Source: Actinomycetota bacterium (GTDB lineage Bacteria > Actinomycetota > Geothermincolia > Geothermincolales > RBG-13-55-18). From it: a DNA stretch of 64,000 nucleotides. This document shows, piece by piece, positions 52,924-62,491 of this stretch. The notes beneath the pieces were generated by a model. It did not search any database and was not told where the DNA came from. It was given only the letters and a program-made list of their open reading frames with translations. The stretch covers positions 1 to 64,000 of the forward strand of contig JACIXC010000011.1 of NCBI GenBank assembly GCA_014360655.1, given 5' to 3'. Every line of letters starts with the position of its first letter. Positions within the stretch are counted from its first letter, which is position 1. Made by a program: the position numbers and the translations under genes.

Positions 52924-53958
52924 GTGAAAGTAGGAATCATAGGCGCATCCGGGTATACAGGCGCTGAATTGATGCGCATCCTCTTCATGCACCCGCATAT
53001 CGAGATTGCTTACATAACAGCGCATACTTATGCAGAGAATAAGGTAGCTGACCTTTATCCCCACCTGCATCCCCTGGGCGGCCTCGACTTCCAGGAGTTC
53101 GACGCCGCCAAGGCGCTGGAGGCGGCCGACCTCCATTTCGTGGCGCTTCCGCACGGGAAGGCCATGGAAGTGGTCCCTTCCCTTCTGGAGGGAGGCGCAA
53201 GGGTGGTGGACCTCTCGGCGGACTACCGCCTGAGGGATCCCGGGCTCTACGAATCATGGTACGGGATCGCCCACACCTCGCCGAGCCTTCTCGCGGAGGC
53301 GGTCTACGGACTGCCGGAGCTGGCCGCTGACAAGATAGCGGGTGCGAGCCTGGTCGCCGTTCCGGGCTGCTACCCCACTGCCGCCCTCCTGGCGCTGGCG
53401 CCACTGGTCGCACGGGGATACGACCTGGAAGGGGCGGTCATCGACGCCAAGTCAGGGGTTTCCGGCGCCGGCAGGACCCTCTCTCTCGCCGCGCATTTCG
53501 CCCAGGCGGAGGGAAGCGTGAAGCCTTACGGCGTGGGCTCCCACCGCCATATGCCGGAGATCGAGAACGTGTTGGGCGCCCTTGCCGGGAAAGAGGTGAA
53601 GGTGGTCTTCGTGCCCCATCTCGTGCCCATGAGCCGCGGCATCCTGGCCACGTGCTACGTGCGGACGGCGGGCGGCATCACGGAGCGGGAGGTGGAGGAG
53701 GCCTACCGGGAGTTCTACGGCGGTTCCCCGTTCGTCGTCTTGCTGGAGAGGGGCCGCTTTCCCGAGACCAAGTGCGTCGCGGGCAGCAATTACTGCCACC
53801 TGGGATGGCACCTGGACGAAGCGAGGATGACGCTGACCGTGGCCGCGGCCATCGACAACCTGGTGAAGGGGGCGTCCGGGCAGGCGGTGCAGTGCATGAA
53901 CCTCATGCTGGGATACGAGGAGGCGACCGGGCTCGGGGCCCTGGGAATATTTCCCTGA
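52924..53958 (+). CDS. argC: N-acetyl-gamma-glutamyl-phosphate reductase
   Basis: ArgC reduces N-acetylglutamyl phosphate in arginine synthesis. The 344-residue protein has GIIGASGYTGAELMR for NADPH, VDLSADYRL, the active-site Cys in AVPGCYPTAALLAL and GVSGAGR. GTG 52924 has GGGAG at 52911-52915 and is preferred over the ATG at 52909. The first 40 codons are AT-richer than the rest, next to the RHS island. It is the first gene of an argCJBDFRGH cluster. Confidence 0.94.
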   Translation: MKVGIIGASGYTGAELMRILFMHPHIEIAYITAHTYAENKVADLYPHLHPLGGLDFQEFDAAKALEAADLHFVALPHGKAMEVVPSLLEGGARVVDLSADYRLRDPGLYESWYGIAHTSPSLLAEAVYGLPELAADKIAGASLVAVPGCYPTAALLALAPLVARGYDLEGAVIDAKSGVSGAGRTLSLAAHFAQAEGSVKPYGVGSHRHMPEIENVLGALAGKEVKVVFVPHLVPMSRGILATCYVRTAGGITEREVEEAYREFYGGSPFVVLLERGRFPETKCVAGSNYCHLGWHLDEARMTLTVAAAIDNLVKGASGQAVQCMNLMLGYEEATGLGALGIFP

Positions 53959-54007
53959 GAGCTGTTTGGCGCGCCGAAGAGAGGCCCGGTGAATAAAGAG
54001 AGGCCCG

Positions 54008-55216
54008 GTGAAGAGAGTTGGTGACGGGAGCATGACCGTGGATCATCTTGAGCAGCAAGGCGGGGTGTGCGCACCGCAGGGCTTTCTGGCCGCTGGGGCG
54101 TCCTGCGGCCTGAAGGCGAGCGGCGACCTCGACCTGTGCCTAATCGTCTGCGAGGAACGTTGTCCCGCGGCGGGAGTCTTCACCCGCAACGCGTTCCGCG
54201 CGGCCCCCGTGCTGCTGACCATGAAGAACCTGGAGGACGGTTACCTGCAGGCGGTGGTGGCCAACAGCGGCAACGCCAATGCCTGGACGGGCGAACGCGG
54301 CCGCGAAGACGCCGCCCTCATGGCGGCCCTGGCGGCGGAATGCCTGGGCATCCCGGCGGAAGACGTTGCCGTGGCCTCCACGGGGGTGATCGGGAGTCAC
54401 CTGGATATGGAAAAGATTAACAGAGGCATCCGGGCGGCGGCGTCCGGCCTGAAGCGCGATGGCAGCCACGAGGCGGCGAAGGCAATAATGACCACGGACA
54501 AGGGCCCCAAAGAGGCGGCGGTGAGCTTCGGCGGTTTCACGGTGGGGGGCATCGCCAAGGGGGCGGGAATGATCCGTCCCGAAATGGCCACCATGCTGGC
54601 CTTCCTGACGACCGATGCGAAGACATCCCCTCCGGAGCTCGCCGAGGGCCTGCGCAGGGCGGTGGACCGCACCTTCAACCGCATCACCGTGGACGGGTGC
54701 ACCAGCACCAACGACATGGTGGTGGCCATGGCCAGCGGCAGGTCCGGGGTATCTCTGGGCGCGGAGGAGGTGGCGGAGGCGTTCCTGCCCGTTTGTTCTC
54801 GCCTCGCGCGCGCCATCGTCAGGGATGGAGAGGGGGCCACGCGCCTCATCGTGGTGCGCGTGCACGGGGCGCGCGACCTGGAGGAAGCGCTGCTGGCCGC
54901 CAGGGCGGTGTCGGAATCCCCCCTGGTGAAGACGGCGTTCTTCGGCCGTGATCCCAACTGGGGGCGCGTGGTGCAGGCGCTGGGAGCGGCCATACGCGAC
55001 CTTGACGAGGCCGGTGTAAGGGTCCTCTTCGGCGGCCTGGAGGTTGCCGGGGGCGGACATCCCGTGCACGCGGACGAGGCAGGCTTGAAGAAGGTCATGT
55101 CGTCCGAGGAGGTGGAGCTGGACATTCACCTGGGCAGGGGGGATGCGGAGGAGGAGGTACTTACCTGCGACCTCGGTTACGAATACGTGAGGATAAACGC
55201 GGAGTACCACACCTGA
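54008..55216 (+). CDS. argJ: Bifunctional ornithine acetyltransferase/N-acetylglutamate synthase
   Basis: ArgJ recycles the acetyl group between N-acetylornithine and glutamate. The 402-residue protein shows ANSGNANAWTG, MTTDKGPK, the self-cleavage/nucleophile motif MATMLAFLTTDA with its Thr, VDGCTSTNDMV and GRDPNWGR. GTG 54008 is preceded by AGAGGCCC. A 14-base direct repeat, GAGAGGCCCGGTGA, occurs at 53980 and 53999, so a second possible ribosome site lies upstream. An ATG at 54032 lacks a good site. Confidence 0.94.
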   Translation: MKRVGDGSMTVDHLEQQGGVCAPQGFLAAGASCGLKASGDLDLCLIVCEERCPAAGVFTRNAFRAAPVLLTMKNLEDGYLQAVVANSGNANAWTGERGREDAALMAALAAECLGIPAEDVAVASTGVIGSHLDMEKINRGIRAAASGLKRDGSHEAAKAIMTTDKGPKEAAVSFGGFTVGGIAKGAGMIRPEMATMLAFLTTDAKTSPPELAEGLRRAVDRTFNRITVDGCTSTNDMVVAMASGRSGVSLGAEEVAEAFLPVCSRLARAIVRDGEGATRLIVVRVHGARDLEEALLAARAVSESPLVKTAFFGRDPNWGRVVQALGAAIRDLDEAGVRVLFGGLEVAGGGHPVHADEAGLKKVMSSEEVELDIHLGRGDAEEEVLTCDLGYEYVRINAEYHT

Positions 55217-55252
55217 GGCGGCAGTCGGCGGAAGAGGCGCACGAGGAAACGG

Positions 55253-56167
55253 GTGGTGAAAGGCGACCCAAAGGAGAAGGAGATGAAAGCGGCCAAGGAA
55301 AAGGCGAGGGTGCTCATGGAGGCGCTCCCCTACATCAAGGAATATTACGGCAAGACGGTGGTGGTGAAGTTCGGCGGCAACGCCATGGAGAACGAGGCGC
55401 TCAAGGAGAGCTTCGCCTCCGACATCGTGCTCATGCGCTACGTGGGCATCAACCCGGTCATCGTGCACGGCGGTGGGCCGCAGGTGAGCGAGTACATGGA
55501 GAAACTCTCGCTCGAGGTGCAGTTCGTGGACGGCCACCGGGTCACCGACGCCGCCGCCATGGAGGTGGCCAAGATGGTCCTGGTGGGGAAGGTGAACAAG
55601 GAGATCGTGTCCCTCATCAACGGGCACGGCACCCTCGCGGTGGGCCTGTCCGGCGAGGACGGGAACCTCATCATCGCCGCCAAGCGCCGGCACCGGGCGG
55701 AAAAGGGGGACGTGGACCTGGGTTTCGTGGGAGAGGTGAAGAAGATCAACCCGGGGATACTGCACAACCTCATACGGGATGAGTACATCCCCGTGGTGGC
55801 GAGCATCGGGGTGGACGAGTCCGGCCAAAGCTACAACATCAACGCCGACCTGGTGGCGGGGGCGCTGGCCGGAGCCCTGCGGGCGGACAAGCTCATCTAC
55901 CTTACCGACGTGGACGGGATCTACCGTGACCTGCAGGACAGGAAGAGCCTCATACCGGAACTGGATGTGGCGGAGGCCGGGGAATTGGCGCAAAGCGGCA
56001 TCCTGAGCAGCGGCATGCTGCCGAAACTCGAGAGCTGCGTGGAGGCAGTGCGCGCGGGAGTGCGCCGGGCCCACATCATCAACGGCACGGTGGAACACGC
56101 GCTTCTCCTGGAGCTCTTCACCGATGCCGGCATAGGGACCATGGTGCGCGCGGGGTCGGATGGGTGA
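55253..56167 (+). CDS. argB: N-acetylglutamate kinase
   Basis: ArgB phosphorylates N-acetylglutamate and is the usual target of arginine feedback. The 304 residues show VVVKFGGNAM, VIVHGGGPQVS, DGHRVTD, LAVGLSGEDG and INADLVAGALAGAL with YLTDVDGIY, all typical. Start GTG 55253 or a later ATG at 55283 cannot be separated. A segment with repeated CTAARGACGAACGG lies between argB and argD (about 56251-56291). Confidence 0.94.
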   Translation: MVKGDPKEKEMKAAKEKARVLMEALPYIKEYYGKTVVVKFGGNAMENEALKESFASDIVLMRYVGINPVIVHGGGPQVSEYMEKLSLEVQFVDGHRVTDAAAMEVAKMVLVGKVNKEIVSLINGHGTLAVGLSGEDGNLIIAAKRRHRAEKGDVDLGFVGEVKKINPGILHNLIRDEYIPVVASIGVDESGQSYNINADLVAGALAGALRADKLIYLTDVDGIYRDLQDRKSLIPELDVAEAGELAQSGILSSGMLPKLESCVEAVRAGVRRAHIINGTVEHALLLELFTDAGIGTMVRAGSDG

Positions 56168-56337
56168 TGCGAGACGGGAGCCCGGACGGAACGGGGACCT
56201 GGTAAGAACAGGAAGAGGGTAAAAGGGAACCGTGAAAGCCAAACGGCTGCCAAGGCTAAAGACGAACGGCGACAAAGGCTAAGGACGAACGGGAACCGAA
56301 CAGGAATAGAGGGAACCAGGACAAGAAGGAGCATCTG

Positions 56338-57531
56338 ATGTACGACCTGGAGTGGGTTGAGAAAACGGACGCTGAATGCCTCATGTCGACCTACCGCCGA
56401 CTGCCGGTTCTCTTCGTCAGGGGGCACGGCACCCGGCTCTGGGACCACGAGGGGAAGGAGTACGTGGACTTCGTCTCCGGGCTCGGGCCCTGCGTGGCAG
56501 GTCACTGTCACGCCGAGATAATCGCCGCGGTGGCCCGCCAGGCGTCCCAGCTCATCCACGTTTCCAACCTTTACCATACGTTGCCCCAGGCCGAGCTGGC
56601 GGAGATGCTCACGCGCCTCACCTTCGCCGACCGGGTTTTCTTCTGCAACAGCGGCACTGAGGCCAACGAGGCCGCCATCAAGCTGGCCAGGAAGTACATG
56701 CGCACGGTGCGCGGCGAGGACCGCTACAAGGTCATCTCCGCCCTGAGGTCCTTCCACGGGCGCACCTACGGTTCCCTCGCGGCCACGGGTCAGCCCGAGA
56801 AGGCGGAGCCTTTCCGGCCCTTGCTCGAAGGTTTCGTGCACGTCCCTTTCAACGACGAGGATGCCCTGAGGGACGCGGTGGACGAAAGCACGTGCGCGGT
56901 GCTGCTGGAGCCGGTGCAGGGAGAGGGAGGGGTATACGTGGCCGAGCCCTCCTTCCTCGAGGCGGCGAGGGAAGCCTGCAACGAAAAGGGAGCGCTCCTC
57001 ATCCTTGACGAGGTGCAGACCGGCATGGGACGGACGGGCACCCTGTTCGCCCACGAGCAGTTCGGGGTGCTGCCCGACATGATGGTGGTGGCCAAGGGGC
57101 TGGCCGGCGGCCTGCCCATCGGAGCCCTGCTGGCCACGGAGGAGGTGTCCAGGGGTTTCTCGCCCGGGGATCACGGGAGCACCTTCGGCGGTAACCCGGT
57201 AGTGTGCGCCGCAGCGCTGGCCGTGCTCACCGTGCTGCGAGAGGAACAACTGGTGGAGAACGCCGCGCGCGTGGGACGGCATTTCATCGCACGCCTGCGC
57301 GAGCTGCAGGGAAAGGCCGCATGCGTGGCCGACGTGCGCGGTCTCGGGCTCATGCTCGCCGTGGAGCTGGAGGGGAAGGACGCCGCGCAGGTGGCCCTTT
57401 CCTGCCTGGAGAGGGGATACGTGGTGAACAACATCGGGGAGAGGATACTGCGTTTCCTGCCGCCCCTCTCCGTCTCCACCCGGGAGGTGGACGGCCTCGT
57501 CGCCGTGCTGGAGGAGCTGCTGAGATCTTGA
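56338..57531 (+). CDS. argD: Acetylornithine aminotransferase
   Basis: ArgD is a PLP-dependent class III aminotransferase converting N-acetylglutamate semialdehyde to N-acetylornithine. The 397-residue product has FCNSGTEANEAAIKLARKY, FHGRTYGSLAATGQP, the Asp in LILDEVQTGMGRTG and the PLP Lys in VVAKGLAGGLPIGA. The ATG at 56338 follows AAGGAG. argF starts 49 bases later. Confidence 0.93.
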   Translation: MYDLEWVEKTDAECLMSTYRRLPVLFVRGHGTRLWDHEGKEYVDFVSGLGPCVAGHCHAEIIAAVARQASQLIHVSNLYHTLPQAELAEMLTRLTFADRVFFCNSGTEANEAAIKLARKYMRTVRGEDRYKVISALRSFHGRTYGSLAATGQPEKAEPFRPLLEGFVHVPFNDEDALRDAVDESTCAVLLEPVQGEGGVYVAEPSFLEAAREACNEKGALLILDEVQTGMGRTGTLFAHEQFGVLPDMMVVAKGLAGGLPIGALLATEEVSRGFSPGDHGSTFGGNPVVCAAALAVLTVLREEQLVENAARVGRHFIARLRELQGKAACVADVRGLGLMLAVELEGKDAAQVALSCLERGYVVNNIGERILRFLPPLSVSTREVDGLVAVLEELLRS

Positions 57532-57580
57532 GGGCGGTCATATCAGGAAGAAGAGAGGTCGGATCGGAAAGAGAAAAAAG

Positions 57581-58513
57581 GTGAGGGAAGTGGTTCTCAA
57601 GGGAAGGGATTTTCTAAGCGTTGCCGACCTGGGGGCGGAGGAGCTGCTCCTCCTGCTCGAGGAGGCGGCGGCCTTCAAACGCTCCCTGCGCGAGGGGAAC
57701 GTGGTGCGCGGCCTGCGGGGGAAGATGGTGGCCCTCGTGTTCCAGAAGCCCTCGACGCGCACGCGGGTGTCCTTCGAGGCCGCGGTGCACCACCTGGGAG
57801 GACACCCGTTGACGCTCAACGCTTCCGAGCTGCAGCTGGGAAGGGGTGAGACCATCGGCGACACGGGAAAGGTTCTCTCGCGCTACGTGCACGCCATAAC
57901 CCTGCGTACCTTCGCCCACCGGGAGGTGGAGGAGCTGGCGGAGGCGGCGACGGTGCCGGTGATCAACGCCCTGACCGACCTGGAGCATCCCTGCCAGATC
58001 CTGGCAGACCTCCTCACGGTGAAGGAGCATTTCGGCGACCTGCGGGGTCTGCGCCTGACCTACCTGGGGGACGGGAACAACGTCGCCAATTCCCTGGCCC
58101 TGGGTTGCGCCCTGGCGGGGATGTACTATATCGCCGCCTGTCCGGCCGGCCACGCCCCCGACGCCGCCGTGCTGGCACGGGCCCGCGCCCTGGGGGGCGA
58201 GGACGCGGTGCGGGTGGTGGAGGACCCGGAGGAGGCGGTGAGCGGCGCCCACGTCCTCTACACGGACGTGTGGTTCTCCATGGGGCAGGACAGGGAGCCG
58301 GGCAAGGAGGCGAGCCTGCGTCCCTACCAGCTCAACGCGGAGTTGTTGGAGCGGGCGGCACCGGAGGCGGTGGTCATGCACTGCCTTCCCGCGCACAGGG
58401 GAGAGGAGATCACCGACGAGGTCATCGACGGGCCGCGTTCCCTGGTCTGGGACCAGGCTGAGAACCGCATGCACGCACAGGCGGCCCTGCTCCATCTCCT
58501 TGTCGGGGAATGA
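57581..58513 (+). CDS. argF: Ornithine carbamoyltransferase
   Basis: ArgF makes citrulline from ornithine and carbamoyl phosphate. The 310-residue protein has the carbamoyl-phosphate motif FQKPSTRTRVSFE, LRTFAH, LTDLEHPCQ, the ornithine loop DVWFSMGQ and the C-terminal HCLPAHRGEE. Start GTG 57581 or GTG 57590; AGGTGAGG at 57579-57586 better serves 57590. argR begins 9 bases after the stop. Confidence 0.95.
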   Translation: MREVVLKGRDFLSVADLGAEELLLLLEEAAAFKRSLREGNVVRGLRGKMVALVFQKPSTRTRVSFEAAVHHLGGHPLTLNASELQLGRGETIGDTGKVLSRYVHAITLRTFAHREVEELAEAATVPVINALTDLEHPCQILADLLTVKEHFGDLRGLRLTYLGDGNNVANSLALGCALAGMYYIAACPAGHAPDAAVLARARALGGEDAVRVVEDPEEAVSGAHVLYTDVWFSMGQDREPGKEASLRPYQLNAELLERAAPEAVVMHCLPAHRGEEITDEVIDGPRSLVWDQAENRMHAQAALLHLLVGE

Positions 58514-58522
58514 GGGGAGAAC

Positions 58523-58969
58523 TTGGACAGGAAGCGCAGGAGAGAGCTGATCCGGGAGCTGATCGAGAGCAACAGCCCCTCCAGCCAGGCCGAGTTGGTG
58601 GAGTTGCTTTCCAGGAGGGGCGTGGTGGTCGACCAGTCCACCGTGTCAAGGGACCTGAAGGAGATGGGTGCCGTGCGCCTTCCCGGGGGTAGGTACGCCC
58701 TGCCCGAGGCGGGAGAGGCGCCAGCGGACGAGCGCGAGCTGGCGCGTGGCCTGCGCGAGTTCGTCCTCTCAGTCGAGGCCAGCGGCAACCTGGTGGTGTT
58801 GCGCACCGCTCCCGGGAACGCGCATGCCATGGCGGTTATCCTGGACCGGGCGCGCCTTCCGCAGGTGGCGGGGACGGTGGCCGGCGACGACACCATCCTG
58901 GTGGTGGTGAGGGAGGGCTTCCGGGCGGCGGACATGGCGCGGGAACTGCGCGGGCAGGGCGGGCTGTGA
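58523..58969 (+). CDS. argR: Arginine repressor ArgR
   Basis: ArgR is a hexameric arginine-dependent regulator. The 148-residue product has an N-terminal winged helix (QAELVELLSRRG and VDQSTVSRDLKEMGAVRLPG) and a C-terminal arginine-binding domain with GNAHAMAVILDR and AGDDTILVVVRE. Start TTG 58523 after GAGGGGAG. The palindrome at 52884-52897 is its likely operator, giving autoregulation of the operon. Confidence 0.93.
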   Translation: MDRKRRRELIRELIESNSPSSQAELVELLSRRGVVVDQSTVSRDLKEMGAVRLPGGRYALPEAGEAPADERELARGLREFVLSVEASGNLVVLRTAPGNAHAMAVILDRARLPQVAGTVAGDDTILVVVREGFRAADMARELRGQGGL

Positions 58970-59207
58970 GCGGCCGTCGCCGGTAGATGAAGGGCGTGAG
59001 GCCCCGCACGGCTCCGCGCGTGCCGGGTCGGCGGCGCGGCGTAGGCAGCGAGGCGGCGGGCTGTTATCCTTTGATAATGAGTCGCGTCATATCGTGAGCG
59101 GGGCGAGCGAGCTCCTTCCGGAGCGGCGAGTCATTTGCTCGCGTTGGAAAGAGGGGCCACGGTGTGCGGCACCGGGCGGCGAGGACTTCAAGCGAGGCGA
59201 AGGGATC

Positions 59208-60434
59208 ATGAAGGAAACGGTGATACTGGCCTACTCGGGAGGATTGGACACCTCGGTGGCCATCAGGTGGCTGCAGGAAAGGTACGGCATGGAGGTGGTG
59301 GCCCTGGCCGCCGACCTCGGGCAGCCGGGAGACCTGGAGGAGGTCAGGCGGAAAGCGCTCGAGATCGGAGCCGTGGACGCCGTGAACCTGGACCTGCGCG
59401 GAGCGTTCGCCGAGGATTACGTGCTCCCGGCGCTGAAGGCCAACGCCCTCTACGAGGGGAAGTACCCCCTGGCGACCTCGCTCGCCCGTCCACTCATAGC
59501 GGCGGCGCTTGTGGAGGAAGCGCGAAAACGGGGAGCCACGGCGGTGGCCCACGGATGCACGGGAAAGGGAAACGACCAGGTGCGCTTCGACCTCACGGTG
59601 ATGGCGCTGGGGCCGGACCTGCGCATCATCGCCCCCCTGCGGGAATGGAACATGTCCCGCGAGGAGGAGATCGAGTACGCGCGCGAGCGCGGCATACCCG
59701 TTCCTGTGACCATGGAGAGCCCCTACTCCGTGGACGAGAACTTGTGGGGGCGCAGTTGTGAGGCGGGCATACTCGAGGACCCCACCGTGGAACCCCCCGA
59801 GGACGCCTTCGCGTGGACGGTATCCCCCGCGCAGGCCCCGGATGAGCCGCGCTACGTCGAGATCTCTTTCGCGGGCGGGAGGCCGGTGGCCTTGGACGGG
59901 GAGGAGCTGGGGCTGGTGGAGCTCATACAGCGCCTCAACCGCCTGGGCGGCGAGCACGGGGTGGGCAGGATCGACATGGTCGAGAACCGGCTGGTGGGCA
60001 TCAAGTCGCGCGAGATATACGAGGCGCCGGCGGCGTCCATCCTCATCGAGGCCCACCGCGCCCTCGAGGCCCTGACCCTTACCCGGGAGACCATGCATTT
60101 CAAGCCGTTGCTGGAGGGGAAGTTCGCGGAGCTGGTCTATTTCGGGCTCTGGCACGATCCCCTGCGTTCCGCCCTTGCGGCAGCGGTGGAGGCCACCCAG
60201 GGAGTGGTCTCGGGCGAGGTGAGGGTGAAGCTCTTCAAGGGGAGCTGCACGGTGGTGGGGAGGAGCTCGCCCTGCTCGCTGTACGATTATTCCCTTGCCA
60301 CATACGACCGCGCCGACGCCTTCAGCCACCGCGCGAGCGAGGGTTTCATCGAATTGTGGGGCCTGCCCCTGAAGGTGTGGGGGAGAAAGCAGGGCGAGGG
60401 CGGTAGCGGCGCCGGGGAGGGCGGCCGGGAATGA
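59208..60434 (+). CDS. argG: Argininosuccinate synthase
   Basis: ArgG joins citrulline and aspartate using ATP. The 408-residue protein has the ATP loop AYSGGLDTSVAI near residue 8, AHGCTGKGNDQVRF, and SPYSVDENLWGRS. ATG 59208 follows GAAGGG; the frame extends upstream to 59094 but without a suitable site. A 238-base gap separates it from argR and contains no clear promoter. The last 15 residues are Gly/Glu-rich. Confidence 0.95.
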   Translation: MKETVILAYSGGLDTSVAIRWLQERYGMEVVALAADLGQPGDLEEVRRKALEIGAVDAVNLDLRGAFAEDYVLPALKANALYEGKYPLATSLARPLIAAALVEEARKRGATAVAHGCTGKGNDQVRFDLTVMALGPDLRIIAPLREWNMSREEEIEYARERGIPVPVTMESPYSVDENLWGRSCEAGILEDPTVEPPEDAFAWTVSPAQAPDEPRYVEISFAGGRPVALDGEELGLVELIQRLNRLGGEHGVGRIDMVENRLVGIKSREIYEAPAASILIEAHRALEALTLTRETMHFKPLLEGKFAELVYFGLWHDPLRSALAAAVEATQGVVSGEVRVKLFKGSCTVVGRSSPCSLYDYSLATYDRADAFSHRASEGFIELWGLPLKVWGRKQGEGGSGAGEGGRE

Positions 60435-60532
60435 GCGTGCGTGCCGCTTTGCGGCGAATGGAGGGAAGAGCGGGGCTTACGGAGGCGGTTCCCGCGTGCC
60501 GCTCGAGTCTGTCGGGCAAGGAGTGAGAGCCG

Positions 60533-61918
60533 ATGAAACTCTGGGGAGGAAGGTTCGAGAAGGAGACCGAGGGAATGGTGCACGAGTTCACCTCCTCGCT
60601 TTCTTTCGACCGTAGGCTCGCGCCCTACGACCTGAGGGTCAGCGAGGCGCACGCCCTGGCCCTGCGGGAATGCGGCGTGCTCTCTCGCGAGGAGTGCGAG
60701 GTCGTGGTTGACGCCCTGCGGCGCATGAGGAAGGAGCTGGAGGAGGGCACCTTCCCCTTCCGGGATGACGAGGACGTGCACACCGCGGTGGAGAGGGTAC
60801 TGGTGGAGAGGCTGGGCGAGACGGGGGCCAAGCTGCGTACCGGGCGGAGTCGCAATGACCAGGTGGCGGCGGACCTGCGCCTCTACCTCATGGACGAGAG
60901 CGACGCGCTCTGCCGGCGGCTCGTGGACCTCATGTCGTGTCTCCTGGACAAGGCGGAGGAGAACCTCGGCGCGGTCATGCCCGGATACACGCACCTGCAA
61001 CCGGCGCAGCCTGTGCTGCTCTCCCATCACCTGCTGGCCTACTGCGAGATGTTCGGGAGGGACCTTGAAAGGCTGGAGCAGTCCCGCTCGCGCATGGACC
61101 GCTGCCCGCTGGGAAGCGGGGCCCTTGCCGGGGTGACCTTCGCCATCGACCGCGCGTTGCTGGCCGAGGAAGCGGGTTTCTGCGACGTGACCGCCAATTC
61201 CATGGACGCCGTGAGCGACCGCGATTTCGTCGCCGATTTCCTCTACGCGGGCGCTCTCATCGCCGTGCACCTCAGCCGGCTTGCCGAGGAGATGGTGCTC
61301 TGGGCCAACCCGCGCTTCGCCTTCCTCGTCCTGGACGAGGCCTATGCCACGGGCTCCTCCCTCATGCCCCAGAAGGCGAACCCGGACGTGGCGGAACTGG
61401 TGCGTGGGAAGGCGGGGAGGATGGTCGCACACCTCGTCTCCCTCCTCGTCATGCTCAAGGGGCAGCCCCTTGCCTACAACCGCGACCTGCAGGAGGACAA
61501 GGAAGCGGTCTTCGACGCCGCCGACCAGCTGCGCTCCATGCTGGAGGTCATGACAGGCGCCATGCGCACGGCCGCCTTCGACAGGGAGAGGATGGCGGAG
61601 GCGGCGCGCGAGGGGTACCTGAACGCCACGGACCTCGCGGATTACCTCGTGGGCAAGGGTATCCCCTTCCTGCGCGCCCACGAGATCGCCGGCAGGGCTG
61701 TGAGGGTCTGCCTGCGGAAGGGCGTGAGCCTGGAGGAGCTTCCCCTGGAGGATTACCAGGAACTGGAAGATAGCATCGGGGAGGACGTGTACCGGCGTCT
61801 TGCCCTCGAAGCGTGCGTGAGCGCCAGGGACGTTCCCGGCGGCACCGCGCCGCCGCGCGTTGAGGAGGCCCTGGCGGAGGCCCGCCGTCGTCTTGAGAAG
61901 AGGCGGCACCGCCGCTGA
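60533..61918 (+). CDS. argH: Argininosuccinate lyase
   Basis: ArgH cleaves argininosuccinate to arginine and fumarate, completing the pathway. The 461-residue product starts KLWGGRFEKETEG and has RTGRSRNDQVA, GYTHLQPAQPV and the signature loop GSSLMPQKANPDVAEL. ATG 60533 follows GGAGTGAGAG. It is the last gene of the cluster. Confidence 0.96.
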   Translation: MKLWGGRFEKETEGMVHEFTSSLSFDRRLAPYDLRVSEAHALALRECGVLSREECEVVVDALRRMRKELEEGTFPFRDDEDVHTAVERVLVERLGETGAKLRTGRSRNDQVAADLRLYLMDESDALCRRLVDLMSCLLDKAEENLGAVMPGYTHLQPAQPVLLSHHLLAYCEMFGRDLERLEQSRSRMDRCPLGSGALAGVTFAIDRALLAEEAGFCDVTANSMDAVSDRDFVADFLYAGALIAVHLSRLAEEMVLWANPRFAFLVLDEAYATGSSLMPQKANPDVAELVRGKAGRMVAHLVSLLVMLKGQPLAYNRDLQEDKEAVFDAADQLRSMLEVMTGAMRTAAFDRERMAEAAREGYLNATDLADYLVGKGIPFLRAHEIAGRAVRVCLRKGVSLEELPLEDYQELEDSIGEDVYRRLALEACVSARDVPGGTAPPRVEEALAEARRRLEKRRHRR

Positions 61919-61971
61919 GCGTCCCTTGCGGCCGATGCCGGCCGTTTGCGCATTTATCCTGCTTCCGGCCC

Positions 61972-62215
61972 CTTCTTCCGGCGGCCGGGCCGCCGGGTAA
62001 CGGTCTCGCTCGACACCGCGTGCCTTTCTCATAAATCCGAGACCTTGGGAAAGGCGTCCTCGCTGCGACCGACCCGGTCGTTCCCGGCCTTTGTTGGGTA
62101 CGTGTCCGTCCTTCTTCCAGCCCGGGGCCTCGGGGTAACGTTTCCCTCGACAACGCGTTCCATCCACGTGCTTCCGGGCTCCCGGCAAAGGCCTCCTCGC
62201 TATGGCCGACCCCTT
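61972..62215. repeat. Imperfect direct repeat of about 105 bp downstream of argH
   Basis: Copies at about 61972-62078 and 62110-62215 share GGTAACGGTCTCGCTCGACACCGCGT-like and AAAGGCSTCCTCGCTRYGRCCGACCC-like blocks with an offset of 137-138 bases. They fill part of the 573-base gap 61919-62491 after argH. No ORF with a ribosome site is seen there. Confidence 0.6.
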
Positions 62216-62382
62216 TGCTCCCCGGGACGGGTGGGTCGCGGAAAAGCGGGGCAGGCAGTTGCCTTCCGCCCACACACGGTCCCGGCGTGCGGGTCAGTTT
62301 ATCGGGGTCTTGCGGAGGAGACTGGCGGGAGGGATGCGCGGAAAGTCCATCGGAAGGCATATTTCATGGCAGGTAAACGGTA

Positions 62383-62388
62383 TATACT
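62383..62388 (+). promoter_or_regulatory. Possible -10 element before the PolX gene
   Basis: TATACT lies about 100 bases before the PolX start in the only AT-rich part of the gap. No matching -35 was found (only TTTCAT at 62362-62367), so it is weak. Confidence 0.3.
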
Positions 62389-62491
62389 AATTGGGGCGGC
62401 GGAGCGATGGTGGATAAGGCCGGGTCGGCAGGAAGGGCCTGAGCATGTGCTGGTAAAGATTGGGATATCGGGCGGGGGAAAGACGTAGCGC

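Noticed and set aside
54140-56275. 711-residue minus-strand frame across argJ and argB
   Set aside because: Antisense shadow of two well-supported genes; composition is His/Arg/Pro-rich without motifs.
60287-62275. Long minus-strand open frame over argH
   Set aside because: It is a shadow of the strongly supported argH frame and has no recognisable domain.
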